This document shows positions 45,283 to 56,062 of a stretch of DNA of 64,000 nt, piece by piece. The position numbers and the translations under genes are program-made. Source of the DNA: Annona cherimola. Its lineage: Eukaryota; Streptophyta; Magnoliopsida; Magnoliales; Annonaceae. The notes below the pieces were generated by a model, which did not search any database, had not been told where the DNA came from, and saw nothing but the letters and a program-made list of their open reading frames with translations. Positions within the stretch are counted from its first letter, which is position 1. Every line of letters starts with the position of its first letter. Where the stretch lies: contig CM059973.1 of NCBI GenBank assembly GCA_030490835.1, forward strand, positions 83,963,221-84,027,220, in the 5' to 3' direction.

Positions 45283-45608
45283 TTTACTGCCGGTTGAAAT
45301 TAGGTGATTTTAGACCGGCTCAAAAATAAATATTTTTTTCAGTTTTTTCATGGATAAATAAAGTTAGACGTATTAAATTTAAAAATCAACTTTTACCTTT
45401 TTTGGATTTTTTAAGTTTTTTAAAATTTTTAAATACAGTGGTATTTTCGTAATTTCATTATGTTTAAAATTCCAAAAAATACTTAAAACATCCAAAAATG
45501 ATAAAACCTGGTTTATAAATTTAATATACTTAACTTAACTTGTCCATAAAAAAATTTTAAAAAATATTTTTTAGTCGGTCTGGCTGGCCGTAAAAGATAC
45601 GACCTCAT
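45283..45608. mobile_element. Foldback MITE, family F (copy 5)
   Basis: Left terminus GCCGGTTGAAATTAGG...AGACCGGC is a hairpin. Inside, GGATAAATAAAGTTAGACGT and ATCAACTTTTACC face AATGATAAAACCTGGTTTAT and ATACTTAACTTAACTTGTCC. Ends GGCCGTAAAAGATACG, nearly the same as the end of 25438-25832. Confidence 0.7.
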
Positions 45609-46014
45609 TTATTCATTTGAAGATTTTGTTTATTTTTGTTCGTTGTTTATATTAGTCTAAATGCGCTGTGGTTTGGCGTTAAAATATAGTATTCTCAAAG
45701 GGATATCCACTGCTTTTTTTTAATACGTCTGCTTTAAAATGCATATAGTCATATATAAATTATAAAAAATGCATATATTCATAAAGAAATATATTATAAT
45801 GTAAAAATGTTTTATAAATCATTTGTTAACATGTAAGGAATATTTTAGACAGCTAGTTTGATGAAAATAAAACCCTGAAATTCGTAATTAAACTAAAAAG
45901 TGTGTTACATTATTGTATTTTTTAAAACATCACCCATGTATGTATTTAATGTGGATAATTTTTTGTGTCATTTAGATAAAAAAAAGTCAGTTGGATTTTA
46001 AATTAAACATCAGG

Positions 46015-46217
46015 CATGTTTGGCGGCGTGTAAAATTTTTCAACATAAAACTTTTTAATCATTTATATACAACTACCTACACAACTAACCTATCTATTTT
46101 AATTTTATTATATTTATTTATTTTTCATTATCCATATCATATTACATCATTATCTCATTTAAAAATTTTTCATACTATAAATTTTTCATTAAAATTTTAT
46201 AAATTTTCAAATACACC
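46015..46217. mobile_element. Decayed Tourist-like MITE
   Basis: Short and diverged copy: GCATGTTTGGCGGCGTG on the left, CAAATACACCCG on the right, with CAACTAACCTATCTATTTTA between them. Confidence 0.5.
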
Positions 46218-46403
46218 CGATCACCTAGAGCCCATTTGAAAGTGTGGGCATCGTAGATGATGCACCCTATCAAGTCTTCGTGAGCATCCAACGGAATTGG
46301 ATTTGGATGAAAAGATGGGATGAAAAACAGTTATTCTGCAATAGTGGAAAAAATAGTAAGAAGCAAAAGCAGATTGGTCGCGTATTGAAAAATGAAAATT
46401 TAT

Positions 46404-46684
46404 GGGTCTGTTTGGTAATAAAGAAAAAATGTCAACTAAAAACTTTTCAATCCTAAAACTTTTCACTCTCTACAATTATCATATTTTTTAATCATTTTTT
46501 TATATTTTTCCATACAACTACGCTACCTATCCTACTTTTCAATCATTTCTACATAACTACCCATACTATTAACTTATCTATTTTAACTTTATCATTTTTA
46601 ATCCTTATCATTATCCTTATCATATCACATCATTTGATAACTTTTACTATATAAAACTTTTCATTACTTTCATTCCAAAACGTG
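46404..46684. mobile_element. Tourist-like MITE with worn right end
   Basis: Starts GGGTCTGTTTGGTAATAAAG. The interior follows the family order closely (CTTTTCACTCTCTACAATTA, AACTTATCTATTTTAACTTT, CATATCACATCATTTG). The right end (TTCCAAAACGTGTT) no longer matches the consensus. Confidence 0.65.
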
Positions 46685-47054
46685 TTAAAATCTATATTGA
46701 AAAATAACTCCGTTCCATCCAAAAGGCTGCTGGGGACGCAGAATCCAAGGAATACGAGGCATGTATTGTCGCGGTCTTGACCAGTAGCACAAGCCCAATT
46801 TTATTGACCAGTGTACGGGAAATACTTACCCAACTCGACCCGGGATTATGTTCTGATAAGCGGGTCATAGGCTCACAGCATCAAACAAGTAAAACGTTGT
46901 TAATACCCCAATGCCTGTTCATGATTATAGATTAATTGAATGGGATCTGAATATAACGAGATTTAAATTTTTCAAAAAAGCTTTCTCAAATTTCAATAAT
47001 GATCACGTATTAATTTTTTAGTGGTATTACATATCATGACATGAGATATTACAA

Positions 47055-47278
47055 ATTAAACTTATTTATAATTGAGACAACAAGCTCTTATTGATCCTTG
47101 GGGGGAGACCAAGCTCCGTATCTATTCTTAAAGGATATATCATGCTCTCATTTAATTTTAGAGAGGCCAACTGCTCTGATTAGATGGGAAATCCCATAGA
47201 TGAAATTTGAATCCACATGCAGCTTCGATAACGCCTTATTTTGGTCGTTGCGACCAACTGAGCATTGTTCATAATTTT
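47055..47278 (-). mobile_element. Candidate SINE, family S2 (copy 1)
   Basis: Read on the minus strand: GCTCAGTTGGTCGCAACGAC, then a B-box-like GTGGATTCAAATTTC, a body with AATGAGAGCATGATATATCC and an end TTGTTGTCTCAATT. The arrangement and the TGTTGTCTCAAT end are shared with 62605-62852. No clear target duplication was found. Confidence 0.5.
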
Positions 47279-47299
47279 ACTATATCTATTTTTACATTA

Positions 47300-47783
47300 G
47301 AAAAATTTCTCACATATATATATAACATTCCATTATTATTTCTTTTATACTCATAATATTTCAGAAATTCTCTTAACACTCATAACATTCCACTTCTAAT
47401 TTTTCAAATACCCATATCGTCACTCTCAGCATAAATGAACGTCAACGGCACGTAAAAAATGTTAATTTTGCCCCCACACCATTATGTAAACAAAGATGAA
47501 ATAAATTCCTTGTCTGTTTTCATTACAATTTGAATTAAAAACACATCGTATCTATTTTACGAAAAATATGGTAAGGATTCTATTTGGAATCTTTGTTTAC
47601 AAATGACGTGAATGCTAAATCGACATTTCTACTTACAGTTAACATCTGTTTAGGCTGAGAGTAATGGTATGAGTATATGAGAAATTAACTATAAAATGTT
47701 GCGAGTGTCAGAAATTTGTTTGAAATATTGTAATATGAAAGGAATAATGACCAAATGTTGTGGGTATAAGGAAAATTTTTCCT
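47300..47783. mobile_element. Long-TIR Mutator-type MITE (484 bp) with 9-bp target duplication
   Basis: Inverted ends of about 130 bp: GAAAAATTTCTCACATATAT... facing AGGAAAAATTTTCCTTATAC..., both running in to ACTCTCAGC. Flanks TTTACATTA (47291-47299) and TTTATATTA (47784-47792) match at 8 of 9 bases. Non-coding interior. Confidence 0.78.
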
Positions 47784-47842
47784 TTTATATTAATTAATTT
47801 TATTTTTAGTACATTTTTTAACTTCATAATTTACCATGGGAA

Positions 47843-48112
47843 GTGGCTAAATGCACCCGGGTGCGGGTGCATTTAACCCATTTTTTAATTTTTTAATTTT
47901 TTTTATACAACTGTTAATGTTAGTGTATTTAATATATATATCAAGTTTTATCATTGTTAGAGATTTTTTAATTTTTAATTTTTAAAAAATAGTAAAACTT
48001 AATACACATGTTAAATACACTTAGATTAAATATTGTATAAAAAATTTTAAAAATAAAAAATAAATTAGAGCACCCGACTACACCAAAGCTAAGTGCACAT
48101 GAGTGCATTATA
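47843..48112. mobile_element. Foldback element, family F (copy 7)
   Basis: Left end GCACCCGGGTGCGGGTGCA is palindromic. Inside, ATCAAGTTTTATCATTGTTA faces AAATAGTAAAACTTAATACA and the shared ATACACTTAGATTAAATATT. The right end has GCACCCGACTACACC. Confidence 0.6.
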
Positions 48113-48384
48113 TCAATGCCCATTTAGCATTTACCATAGCCCGTTACTCTTTTGGCATTTCATTTGCGCCCCTTACTCTTTGGCATTTCATTTGCATCCA
48201 CTTTCAGCATCTCAATGCGGCTACGATTAAATGTAAGATATGTTTAGGATGAGAAGAATTAGAATAAAATAAGGAAATGCAAAATTAATATTTTCTATTT
48301 TTATACTTATATTTCAATTAATTTTTTTATATTTTCAATCATTTTTCATATTTCATACAACGGTCTTATCTACTAATTCTTTAT

Positions 48385-48492
48385 TGAGCGAATTCTTTAT
48401 ATACTCATAATTTTGCTTATATCTATAAATTTTTAAAAATTACTCCTGTACCTTAGATAAAATTTACCAATATATATGAAATTTGTCCTTCT
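48385..48492. mobile_element. Solo end of a long-TIR Mutator-type element
   Basis: About 105 bases ending ACCAATATATATGAAATTTGTCC match the terminal repeat of 43386-43865 read inward (ATACTCATAATTTTG, ATCTATAAATTTTTAAAAAT). No opposite end was found nearby. Confidence 0.5.
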
Positions 48493-48499
48493 TTAATTA

Positions 48500-49460
48500 T
48501 ATTTTATTCTTGTGTTATTCATTCAGTCCCATCCGTCCTCCTTTTCTAGGACCCTTGATTCGAACTTTTTTTTCAACGTTTTGTCTCGTTCAGTTGTTCT
48601 GCGTCGACTGACACATTCACCCAGGGACCCGTTCCTTTCCAACCATTCGCGATGGCCCATCCTGCGGTGGGAAATGACTGCACACAACATTCAATCAGTA
48701 CACCGTCATCTCATCATTCTCATCATTCTCATCTATGTAACGCATCGGTGGGCCCCGTCTAATAGATGACTTGTCTATCCCGTGGATCAAGCGGCCGAAG
48801 AGAGCAAAAGCAAAGCCTTGCATGATGCTGGGTGGGCCACGTGAGCAACGGTTTTGCGGGAGCATATTTGAAGACTTTTGAGTGGCGGCGGCCCATCTGG
48901 CCATCTCCGATATTTTCAAGGCTGCGGGAATTCAAAAATTTGGACCACGAGGCACCCAAGTCGATTGAAGCTGTCCAATTCACGGGGGCCCACAAGGTAG
49001 CCATCCCGATTACTTTGAAAGCCTGGAGATCGAATCGCAGCCGTTCAACGCTTCTCATCGGCTGGATTCTTTTATGGCTAAGCTTGTCATGATGTGGGAC
49101 GAGAACGGATTAGAACAGCTAGTGGACTGTGTTCCATGGCTGTCCTTATCCCACGTCGCCCCTTCCATGGCACCACTTATGCCTTGTGCTTTTGTGCTGG
49201 CCTGCGGGACACAGGTGAGGTGGGCGTGCGTGAGTCCTGACAAGTATAAAAGTGATCTTCAGCTGATTGGTGTTGCGTATACTGTTGCATTTCGGATCCT
49301 CAGGGTCAGGCAGAGGCAGGCAGGCTTCTTTGTGTCCGGCAAAACGGAAGGACTAGAAGTAGCGTGCGGTGTAACTTGGCCTGGTTCAGCTTCAACTTGG
49401 CCCAATCCAAATTCTAATAATGTTAGAATTTATTTTTTACAACTCAAATCAGAAAGCCTG
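48500..49460. other. GC-richer promoter-like island without a supported ORF
   Basis: Compositionally distinct from the AT-rich surroundings. It holds several GGGCC-type motifs (GGTGGGCCCCG near 48749, GGGTGGGCCACGTG near 48829 with a G-box-like CACGTG, GGGGGCCCAC near 48985) and a TATA-like GTATAAAAGTG near 49244. Open frames exist on both strands but show no family resemblance. It may be the promoter of a gene displaced or broken by the element at 49472. Confidence 0.4.
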
Positions 49461-49471
49461 ATTTATAAATA

Positions 49472-51337
49472 GGATAATTTGTATATATACCCACATAGTT
49501 TAACCGAAATTGCTAATATACCCACATAGTTTCACGAATTGCATATTATCCCCACATATTTTCATCAAAATTACATATAACCCCCATAGTAACAACTGCT
49601 GTTAGATGCAAGGTAGTGAGACTTTAGTCAATTATTTAATTTCTAAAAACACCCTCGTGAGTCATATTACATGTCTTCTTTGAGTATTTACTACTCATAA
49701 TTGTGGATTCACAAAGAAGCACCAGCTTCCATGCATGGGCAAAATCGCCTAATGAATGACGATCATGGTGAGGGACTGCTGGCCCTTTGAGTAAGAAGAG
49801 ATAGAGAGAAAACAGTTGTTCAATTTCGTCTCTCGTATTTTACTTCTTGCCTTCACACAGATGGTCATTACCATCAATCAGATGGCTGAGATTGTTCCAT
49901 AAAAGAGACATGTTTTTTAATTAATCACTCTTAAAAATTCAAAATTTCAGAGAGAAAACAATAAAGTAGCCAAAATTGTGATCGGGGCATTGCTCGCCCA
50001 GTTGTTTCAACGTATTCCTTAAGGAACCTGAACATTTGGCCATGAAAGTGATTGACGAAGAGGAATTCCTGCGTGCCGTGATAGATTAGAGGCCTGTGAT
50101 AGAGGAGGCGCCACTGGGGAGTGATTCCAGGAGACACGATGAGAAGGAAGTTTTGATAGCGATGACATAGATGGGGAGCGATCGGTGGACAATTCCAACT
50201 AGGTTGAGATGCGAACAAAGCCTTTTCAGCGTTTGGCTTACACCGCTAGCTGAACAGAGCGGAGTAGAGGGTGAGCTTATGTCGCTGACAGCCACCGCTC
50301 TAGCATCGTCTCTCAGTAAGGACAACTTTGTCAAAGCATGCCTAGCTCAAGAGAAATCATCTGTTTCAACATCTCTATTTCTAAAATAGATACAATCATT
50401 GTCGGACTAGATGAGCTTGCAGCTCTATAAGTCGAATGTCTTGCCTAGGGATTAAGGAAGAAAGAAAGCTCTGGACAACCACGGAGTGCTAACATTGGAT
50501 TCTAAGATTGTCATGGCCATCCAAGCCGACTACAAGCTTTCGGTTGAAGTAGGCAACGACAATGTGAGAGTATGGCATCCTGACATGAAGTTGTGGCACG
50601 AATAGAAGCATGAAATGCGAGATCCGAGTGGAAAGGCAATGCTAATAAAGGTAGGTTAGTCCAAACAAATCTGGGATCCCAGTGGCATAAAAGCGGCGGA
50701 AGATTTGTACTCATAAATGGTGGTGCGTCTAACCAACATTGCCTTTTCAATGTCATTCAAGGTGGTGTCGAGAAATCATGAGATTCAGATAGAATCGTCA
50801 AGTTAGTTGTTACGAGCAAATCAGAATCGAGGTCTGTCAATTTGTGTGGGGCTACTAAGTGGATGTCTCATCTGAGACCATTGAAAAATTCCACTGGCGG
50901 AGGACGACCGGCGAAAGTGTGGGTTGAGAGAGATTGGGAAGCGTCATGGCCATGGCTGCCTTCTTTTGCAAGCGATTTCCAGCGGCCAGGAAATGATGAC
51001 AGTAGATGTGAGTCGATGATGGAAATAACATTGTAGTCTTGTAGATAGCTTCGTCCTGGAAGCCGTGAAGGGCGAGCTCATATGGTGTGCACATGAGGTG
51101 GCAATGGGCACAGGTGAGCTCCTGAGATCGTTGTGATTTTTGATGGATAGACGAAGGTATTTTGGAAAACCAAATAATTCACCATCTTCCTTTTACCTTC
51201 TATCCGAAGGAAACAATTAATATGAGGGTTATATGTAATTTTCATGAAACTATATGAGCATAATATGAAATTCGTGAAACTATGATGGTATATCTGCAAT
51301 TTTGGTTAAACTATATGGGTATATATGCAAATTACCC
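49472..51337. mobile_element. Mutator-like element, 1,866 bp, perfect 9-bp target duplication (Pack-MULE candidate)
   Basis: The terminal inverted repeats are about 115 bp: GGATAATTTGTATATATACC... on the left; GGGTAATTTGCATATATACC... on the right read backwards. Each holds several ATATACCCAYATAGTTT phrases. The element is flanked by TTATAAATA on both sides (49463-49471 and 51338-51346), which identifies a Mutator superfamily insertion. The interior is GC-richer than the ends and the surroundings and has broken open frames on both strands (for example minus 49931-50218 and 50511-50756). I do not see MURA transposase motifs and cannot name a source gene. Capture of host gene fragments would explain the composition, but this is inference. 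Confidence 0.88.
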
Positions 51338-51365
51338 TTATAAATATGATAAAGTTAATATTCAA

Positions 51366-52447
51366 GTGAACCCAATTTTGAAGAACTCGAATTCAATTTT
51401 TCATTTTATGTTTATTATAAAATATATTATATATGTAATATTTATACAATATTTTTTATACTTTCTTTATTTTATGTTATTTATATTTATATTTGAATAC
51501 ATATTTGACATATTCTAATCATATTATAAATAGAGTATATTATTTTTATTTGCATTTATATTATTTCTATCATTTACTCTTGCATACATTAATTTTCTTC
51601 TTTATGCTAAATTTTCTTTTTAAAATATTCTTTATATTACTATATTTTTTAAAAAATTTGTAGTTTTACTATATATTATTATATTTACTTACATGATTTG
51701 TTATTATAATATAGTAATATAAAATTCTTAACTTATCACTCTTAAATAAAATGTAAATTCATTATCCTAAATTCTAACCCTTAACTTAACTTCAACCTGA
51801 ATTTTAAAAATAAGGTAAGAGTTAGGATTAGGCTAATGTTTCATAAATAGGATTATGATTAGGATCAAGGTGAATCCGAATTTTATGAGCCCAAGTTGCG
51901 CTCGTAGAAGTACTTATTATGATGCAGAGCTCTACATAGTAAAGAACATGAGAGGAGTAAAAGGTGACACCTCGACTCTAATTCTAATCTTATTTGTAGA
52001 AATCAAGTTTAGGTTGACGAATTTATGTTTTTATTTAAAGAGTGAAAATTTTTGAATTTTACATAAATACATAATCATTGTAAATCATGCAAGAAAAAAT
52101 AACAATACATGATCAAATTATATATTTTAAAAAATAATAATATATAATATATCTCAAGAAGAAAATTTAACACCGAAAAAAAGATAAAGGGAAAAATTAA
52201 TGAACATAAAAGTAAATAATGGAAATATAAAGATAAGCATAAATAAAATAATTTAGTTACACCATGAAAAACAAGTATTCAAACATAAGTATAAATAATA
52301 TGAAATATATAAATATAAAAAATATTGTTTATATATTATGAATATAATATATTTTAAAATAAATATAAAAAATGAAAAGTGTGGCATAGACTGTAAAAAG
52401 AAAAGTTCTGTTGAAATTCAGTTGGACAAGTTGGGTTTGGGCTCGAA
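51366..52447. repeat. 1.1-kb inverted-repeat (foldback) structure next to the Mutator-like element
   Basis: Left arm 51402-51720 (CATTTTATGTTTATT..., ...ACATGATTTGTTATTATA) matches the reverse complement of 52075-52378 along its length, with an AT-rich sequence in both. The similarity continues outward (AACCCAATTTTGAAG / AACCCAACTTGTCC). The 350-bp spacer has a smaller palindromic part around 51765-51835 (TAACCCTTAACTTAAC facing GTAAGAGTTAGGATTAGG). Confidence 0.7.
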
Positions 52448-52679
52448 CAAATTTGCACTTTTAGAAGTGTGTTTATTTTCTTCCCGTGGCAGAGGAAACT
52501 CAGATGCATAATATGAATCATAGATGATTGTTATTTGTAGCCTCGATGACATGGTGCACCCTAAGCAATGAAGCCCATATTCATGTTAAAATAACAATCC
52601 AATGAGTTACATGATTTAACATCATTTGCTTTATTATGATGAAAATAAGCTAAACTGAAATCTCAGGTGTTACACATTT

Positions 52680-53100
52680 GTTTAAGAATATATAACACGT
52701 ATAAATTACAAAAAATATTGAAATAAAGTATGCATTACAATGTTATAATACATTTTAGAATTATTCATCAATAGATAAAGGGTGGTTTAAACATCTTTAA
52801 ATGTCATAGAATTCTCTTACATCCATTTTACAAAACACCAAAAACTTACAAATGTATGCACTCAAGCAAGTGTCAATCACCTATCCATCTAGACGCTAGC
52901 TCCATTTTACATCTTTTTTAGAAGAGAACTATCGATTTTGATGAAAATTGGTATCCACATTAAATAAACAATGTTATTTTAACGGATGAAGTGAAACTTT
53001 ATTTTATAATCAAAATAGTCCAATTTATTTATAATGCACCTTTATCTCCTCAACTAGAATGCAACATGGCGCACCATCCGAAGCATTTATATACATTTCA
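52680..53100. mobile_element. Possible diverged family C MITE
   Basis: Read on the minus strand it shows GATGAAAATTGG-type (here TTTTGATGAAAATTGGTATC on the plus strand near 52940) and TAATTCTAAAATGTATTATA blocks in an order resembling family C. Ends cannot be placed. Low confidence. Confidence 0.3.
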
Positions 53101-53572
53101 CATGCTAGTTATATAAAAGTCAATTCTTATAACTCTTTTAGATCCTATTCATTTTGGCAGGTAGATTTCTATCATAGAAACATTAAGGGGTGAATTTAAA
53201 AATGGGCACGTTTAACTGTTTAAGTGGGAAATGGAGGGCAGGTCATATTAGTGTAAATGTTGAACCAGCATCAACCTTATTGTAAAAATGGTATATCTAA
53301 CCTATATATTTTGACAAGTGTCTAACTTTATATTTATACCACATCAAGACAGGATTAACCTGATCCCTATCTTAATTCAATAAGTCTTGGTCAAATATCG
53401 AATTATAATTTGGGTAGAAAATGTGACTTAAGGATAATAGTTTTAAGAATTTGTATACATATCGAACATAAAATTATATCTATGTTAAATTTATAGATTG
53501 AAAGTTTCAATATATTACTATTTACCAAGTAAATCATCATTAATCATAGTAAAACATTATTAAATATAGATA

Positions 53573-53842
53573 GGGTGTGTTTGAGAAGAAATAAAACTTG
53601 TATATGAAAAGTTTTTGGTATAAAAATTTTTAAATTTAAAGAAAACGATGTGATATAGTAGGCAAATGATAAGGAATAAAAAAAATAAAGTTAAAATAGA
53701 TAGATTACTTGTTTGATAATTGCTTTGGCAAATGATTAGAAAGTATGATAGTTGTATATGAAAATATAAAAAATGACTAAAAAATAAGATAGTTATAAAA
53801 ACAAAAATTTTAGCTTAGCATTTTTCATTGCCAAACACGTCC
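53573..53842. mobile_element. Decayed Tourist-like MITE
   Basis: Starts GGGTGTGTTTGAG and ends TTGCCAAACACGTCC. The interior carries GATGTGATATAGTAG, AAAGTTAAAATAGATAGATT and AAAAAATAAGATAGTTAT blocks, in the same orientation as 10255-10546. Confidence 0.65.
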
Positions 53843-54395
53843 ATTGTATATAAATTAACAAAGCATACTTCATTGAAAACTTCATTTGCAACCTAAACTT
53901 CTAAGTTAAAATTCAAGTCAATTTTGAAATGGTTGATACTTTAAGTACTTACGTAGTTTAAAATCCCATTTATATTTAACTTACATATTAATTATTTGCA
54001 ATATAGAATTTTAAAATTAAATTAGATTAGAGTTTGCCCGAGCAGGTGACGGGTTGTCCAATCTAAAATCTAATCCAGTGACTCAGCCCGCTCTATCTTC
54101 CTATCTTGTGTCAAATTACAAACCCTCACAAGTGGCCTTTACGATAATAAGAGCAATGGAAGAGAGATTTACAGTCTATGATTGGGTATCCCTTATTCTC
54201 CTTCTAACCCCATTATCCCTACTTATTATTTATTTTATTTACTTCTTCGTGGACATAATTTATTTCCATTATTTGAATAACTATTGCTCGAAGTATTTAG
54301 GTGATGTTAATTCAATCGTAACTTTGGTGGCAGAAAACTTTTTTTCTTTTCTTCGAATCCAATTTTATTCGCAGTAACTTACATAGCCTTCTCTT

Positions 54396-54698
54396 TTTTT
54401 TTTTGATGGTTTATATTTATATACATCTCAACACAGATTACATTGTAGTTCTGATACATTCTTACAAACAAGGAGATACATAACTCCTCTAAAGAAATCT
54501 GGAGATACAGCTCCACTAACGAATTAGGAAGAACAGCTTCTATCCAGCCCAAGGGAGACAACAGCTCCCACCCCACCTCAAAGGGAGACCACAGCTCCCA
54601 CACCATTTTTCCGGGTCGAAATCCCAACGTGGGATTCGAACCCACGACCTACGCTAAAGGAGCCAACGCCCCTGCCACCTGCGCTAGCCGCAGTTGAC
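54396..54698 (-). mobile_element. tRNA-derived SINE, family S1 (copy 2)
   Basis: The same element as 40823-41127 in opposite orientation, about 303 bp, with B box GGTTCGAATCC and a T-run (the A tail) at its low-coordinate end. Flanks ACATAGCCTTCTCTT (54381-54395) and ACATAGCCTCCTCTT (54699-54713) form a 15-bp target duplication with one mismatch. It lies in intergenic DNA. Confidence 0.9.
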
Positions 54699-55571
54699 AC
54701 ATAGCCTCCTCTTAAAGTTCAAAGTTAAGTTTGAATGACAGTGTCTATACAAATGCATTTGATTTACTCATCAGTGATTGCAACAAATATGCCAATAAAA
54801 AAAGTAAATTATATAAATAAATAAGAAGATAAAACTAATAAAAGATTCAATTGACCTATAAATCGTAAGTGTCAAATTAAGGATAAAACACATGAAATAC
54901 AAGCAAAAGTATAATAAAATTGATATTAAAAATCCATAGAAGAAGAGTTAGCAAGCCGCAAGAGACCGACAGCGTGTGGCCTTTTAAAGGTGAGGAGTTC
55001 ATTGCTGGTAAAAGGCCAAAAAACAATATATTCTGATCGACTATTGTTGGAGAGCCCATCCAAGATAAAGCCAGACGTTGATACTTAGCCCAAGGCCTGC
55101 TCTTTAAGTCATATAAGATTATTAAATGGAATATGTGTATCATAAATGAAAAAAATTGTATTTAAAATTTAAAAAGTTAACTTGAAAATTGAAAAACTGT
55201 TTTATGGACAGGAATACATATTCAGTTTAAAAATCTTATTAGACTTAAAACAGGTCCCAGGTAACAATATCATGTACCGTATTTTTTTTTTTTCATTTTT
55301 ATGTGAGTCAACATGTATTATTTTTTATATTAGCATATATTTAATTCATATGTCAATGTTTAGATTTATATATATATAAATTATAAATCTTACTATTTTT
55401 TATGTGAAATGGAATGTTAGATTATTGAAATTTTTATAAAAATATATAAGAATTCAAAAATGGTAAATTTTTGGAAGAAAAATGATAAATTTTGGTATAT
55501 AAACTAAATACATTTAGGTCTACATAAAAATAAATAAGAGAAACAAAAATATAAAATACATGAGACTGTTA

Positions 55572-55620
55572 ATAGGATCATTATTCATATATATATATAT
55601 ATATATATATATGATCCTAT
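55572..55620. repeat. (AT)n microsatellite inside a 10-bp perfect inverted repeat
   Basis: ATAGGATCAT (55572-55581) and ATGATCCTAT (55611-55620) are exact reverse complements around an AT run (55587-55612). The whole can fold into one long hairpin. Confidence 0.85.
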
Positions 55621-56062
55621 ATGTATATATTGAATTATCTATTTGCACTTTAGAATTATTTTAGGCAAAGAAATTCGATCACATCGCGTTGTTCATTTCG
55701 CAATGCCATGAAGGGTAAAATTTTTATTTTAAAAAATGCAGTATTAATTTTCAAAAAGTGCTCTCTCCTAGCGGTCCATCACAGGAGGTGAAGGGAATCA
55801 AACCTTTTAAGTTTTAACCATACAAATACAAAAAATTATGGGTGAAATCGTATCAAGAGGAAAGATTGATTTTTTTAAAAAAAATTATTTTAAAACATTT
55901 TTTTTTTTTTTTTGAGAATCATCTTAAAAGTTAAAACATGTTAACGAACCGACACCCCAAGTTCATTCGCGCAGGCGACAAAAGGCGGGCTTGGATTGGA
56001 CTTTGGACGGGAAGCTCGTAGAGATTTTGGGCGGAAGGTATCTTTCAATTTTCAAGCAAGCA

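Noticed and set aside
51765..51835. Interstitial telomere repeat (CTAACCCTTAAC strings)
   Set aside because: Only one or two loose matches to the plant CCCTAAA unit; better explained as part of the small palindrome within the foldback structure.
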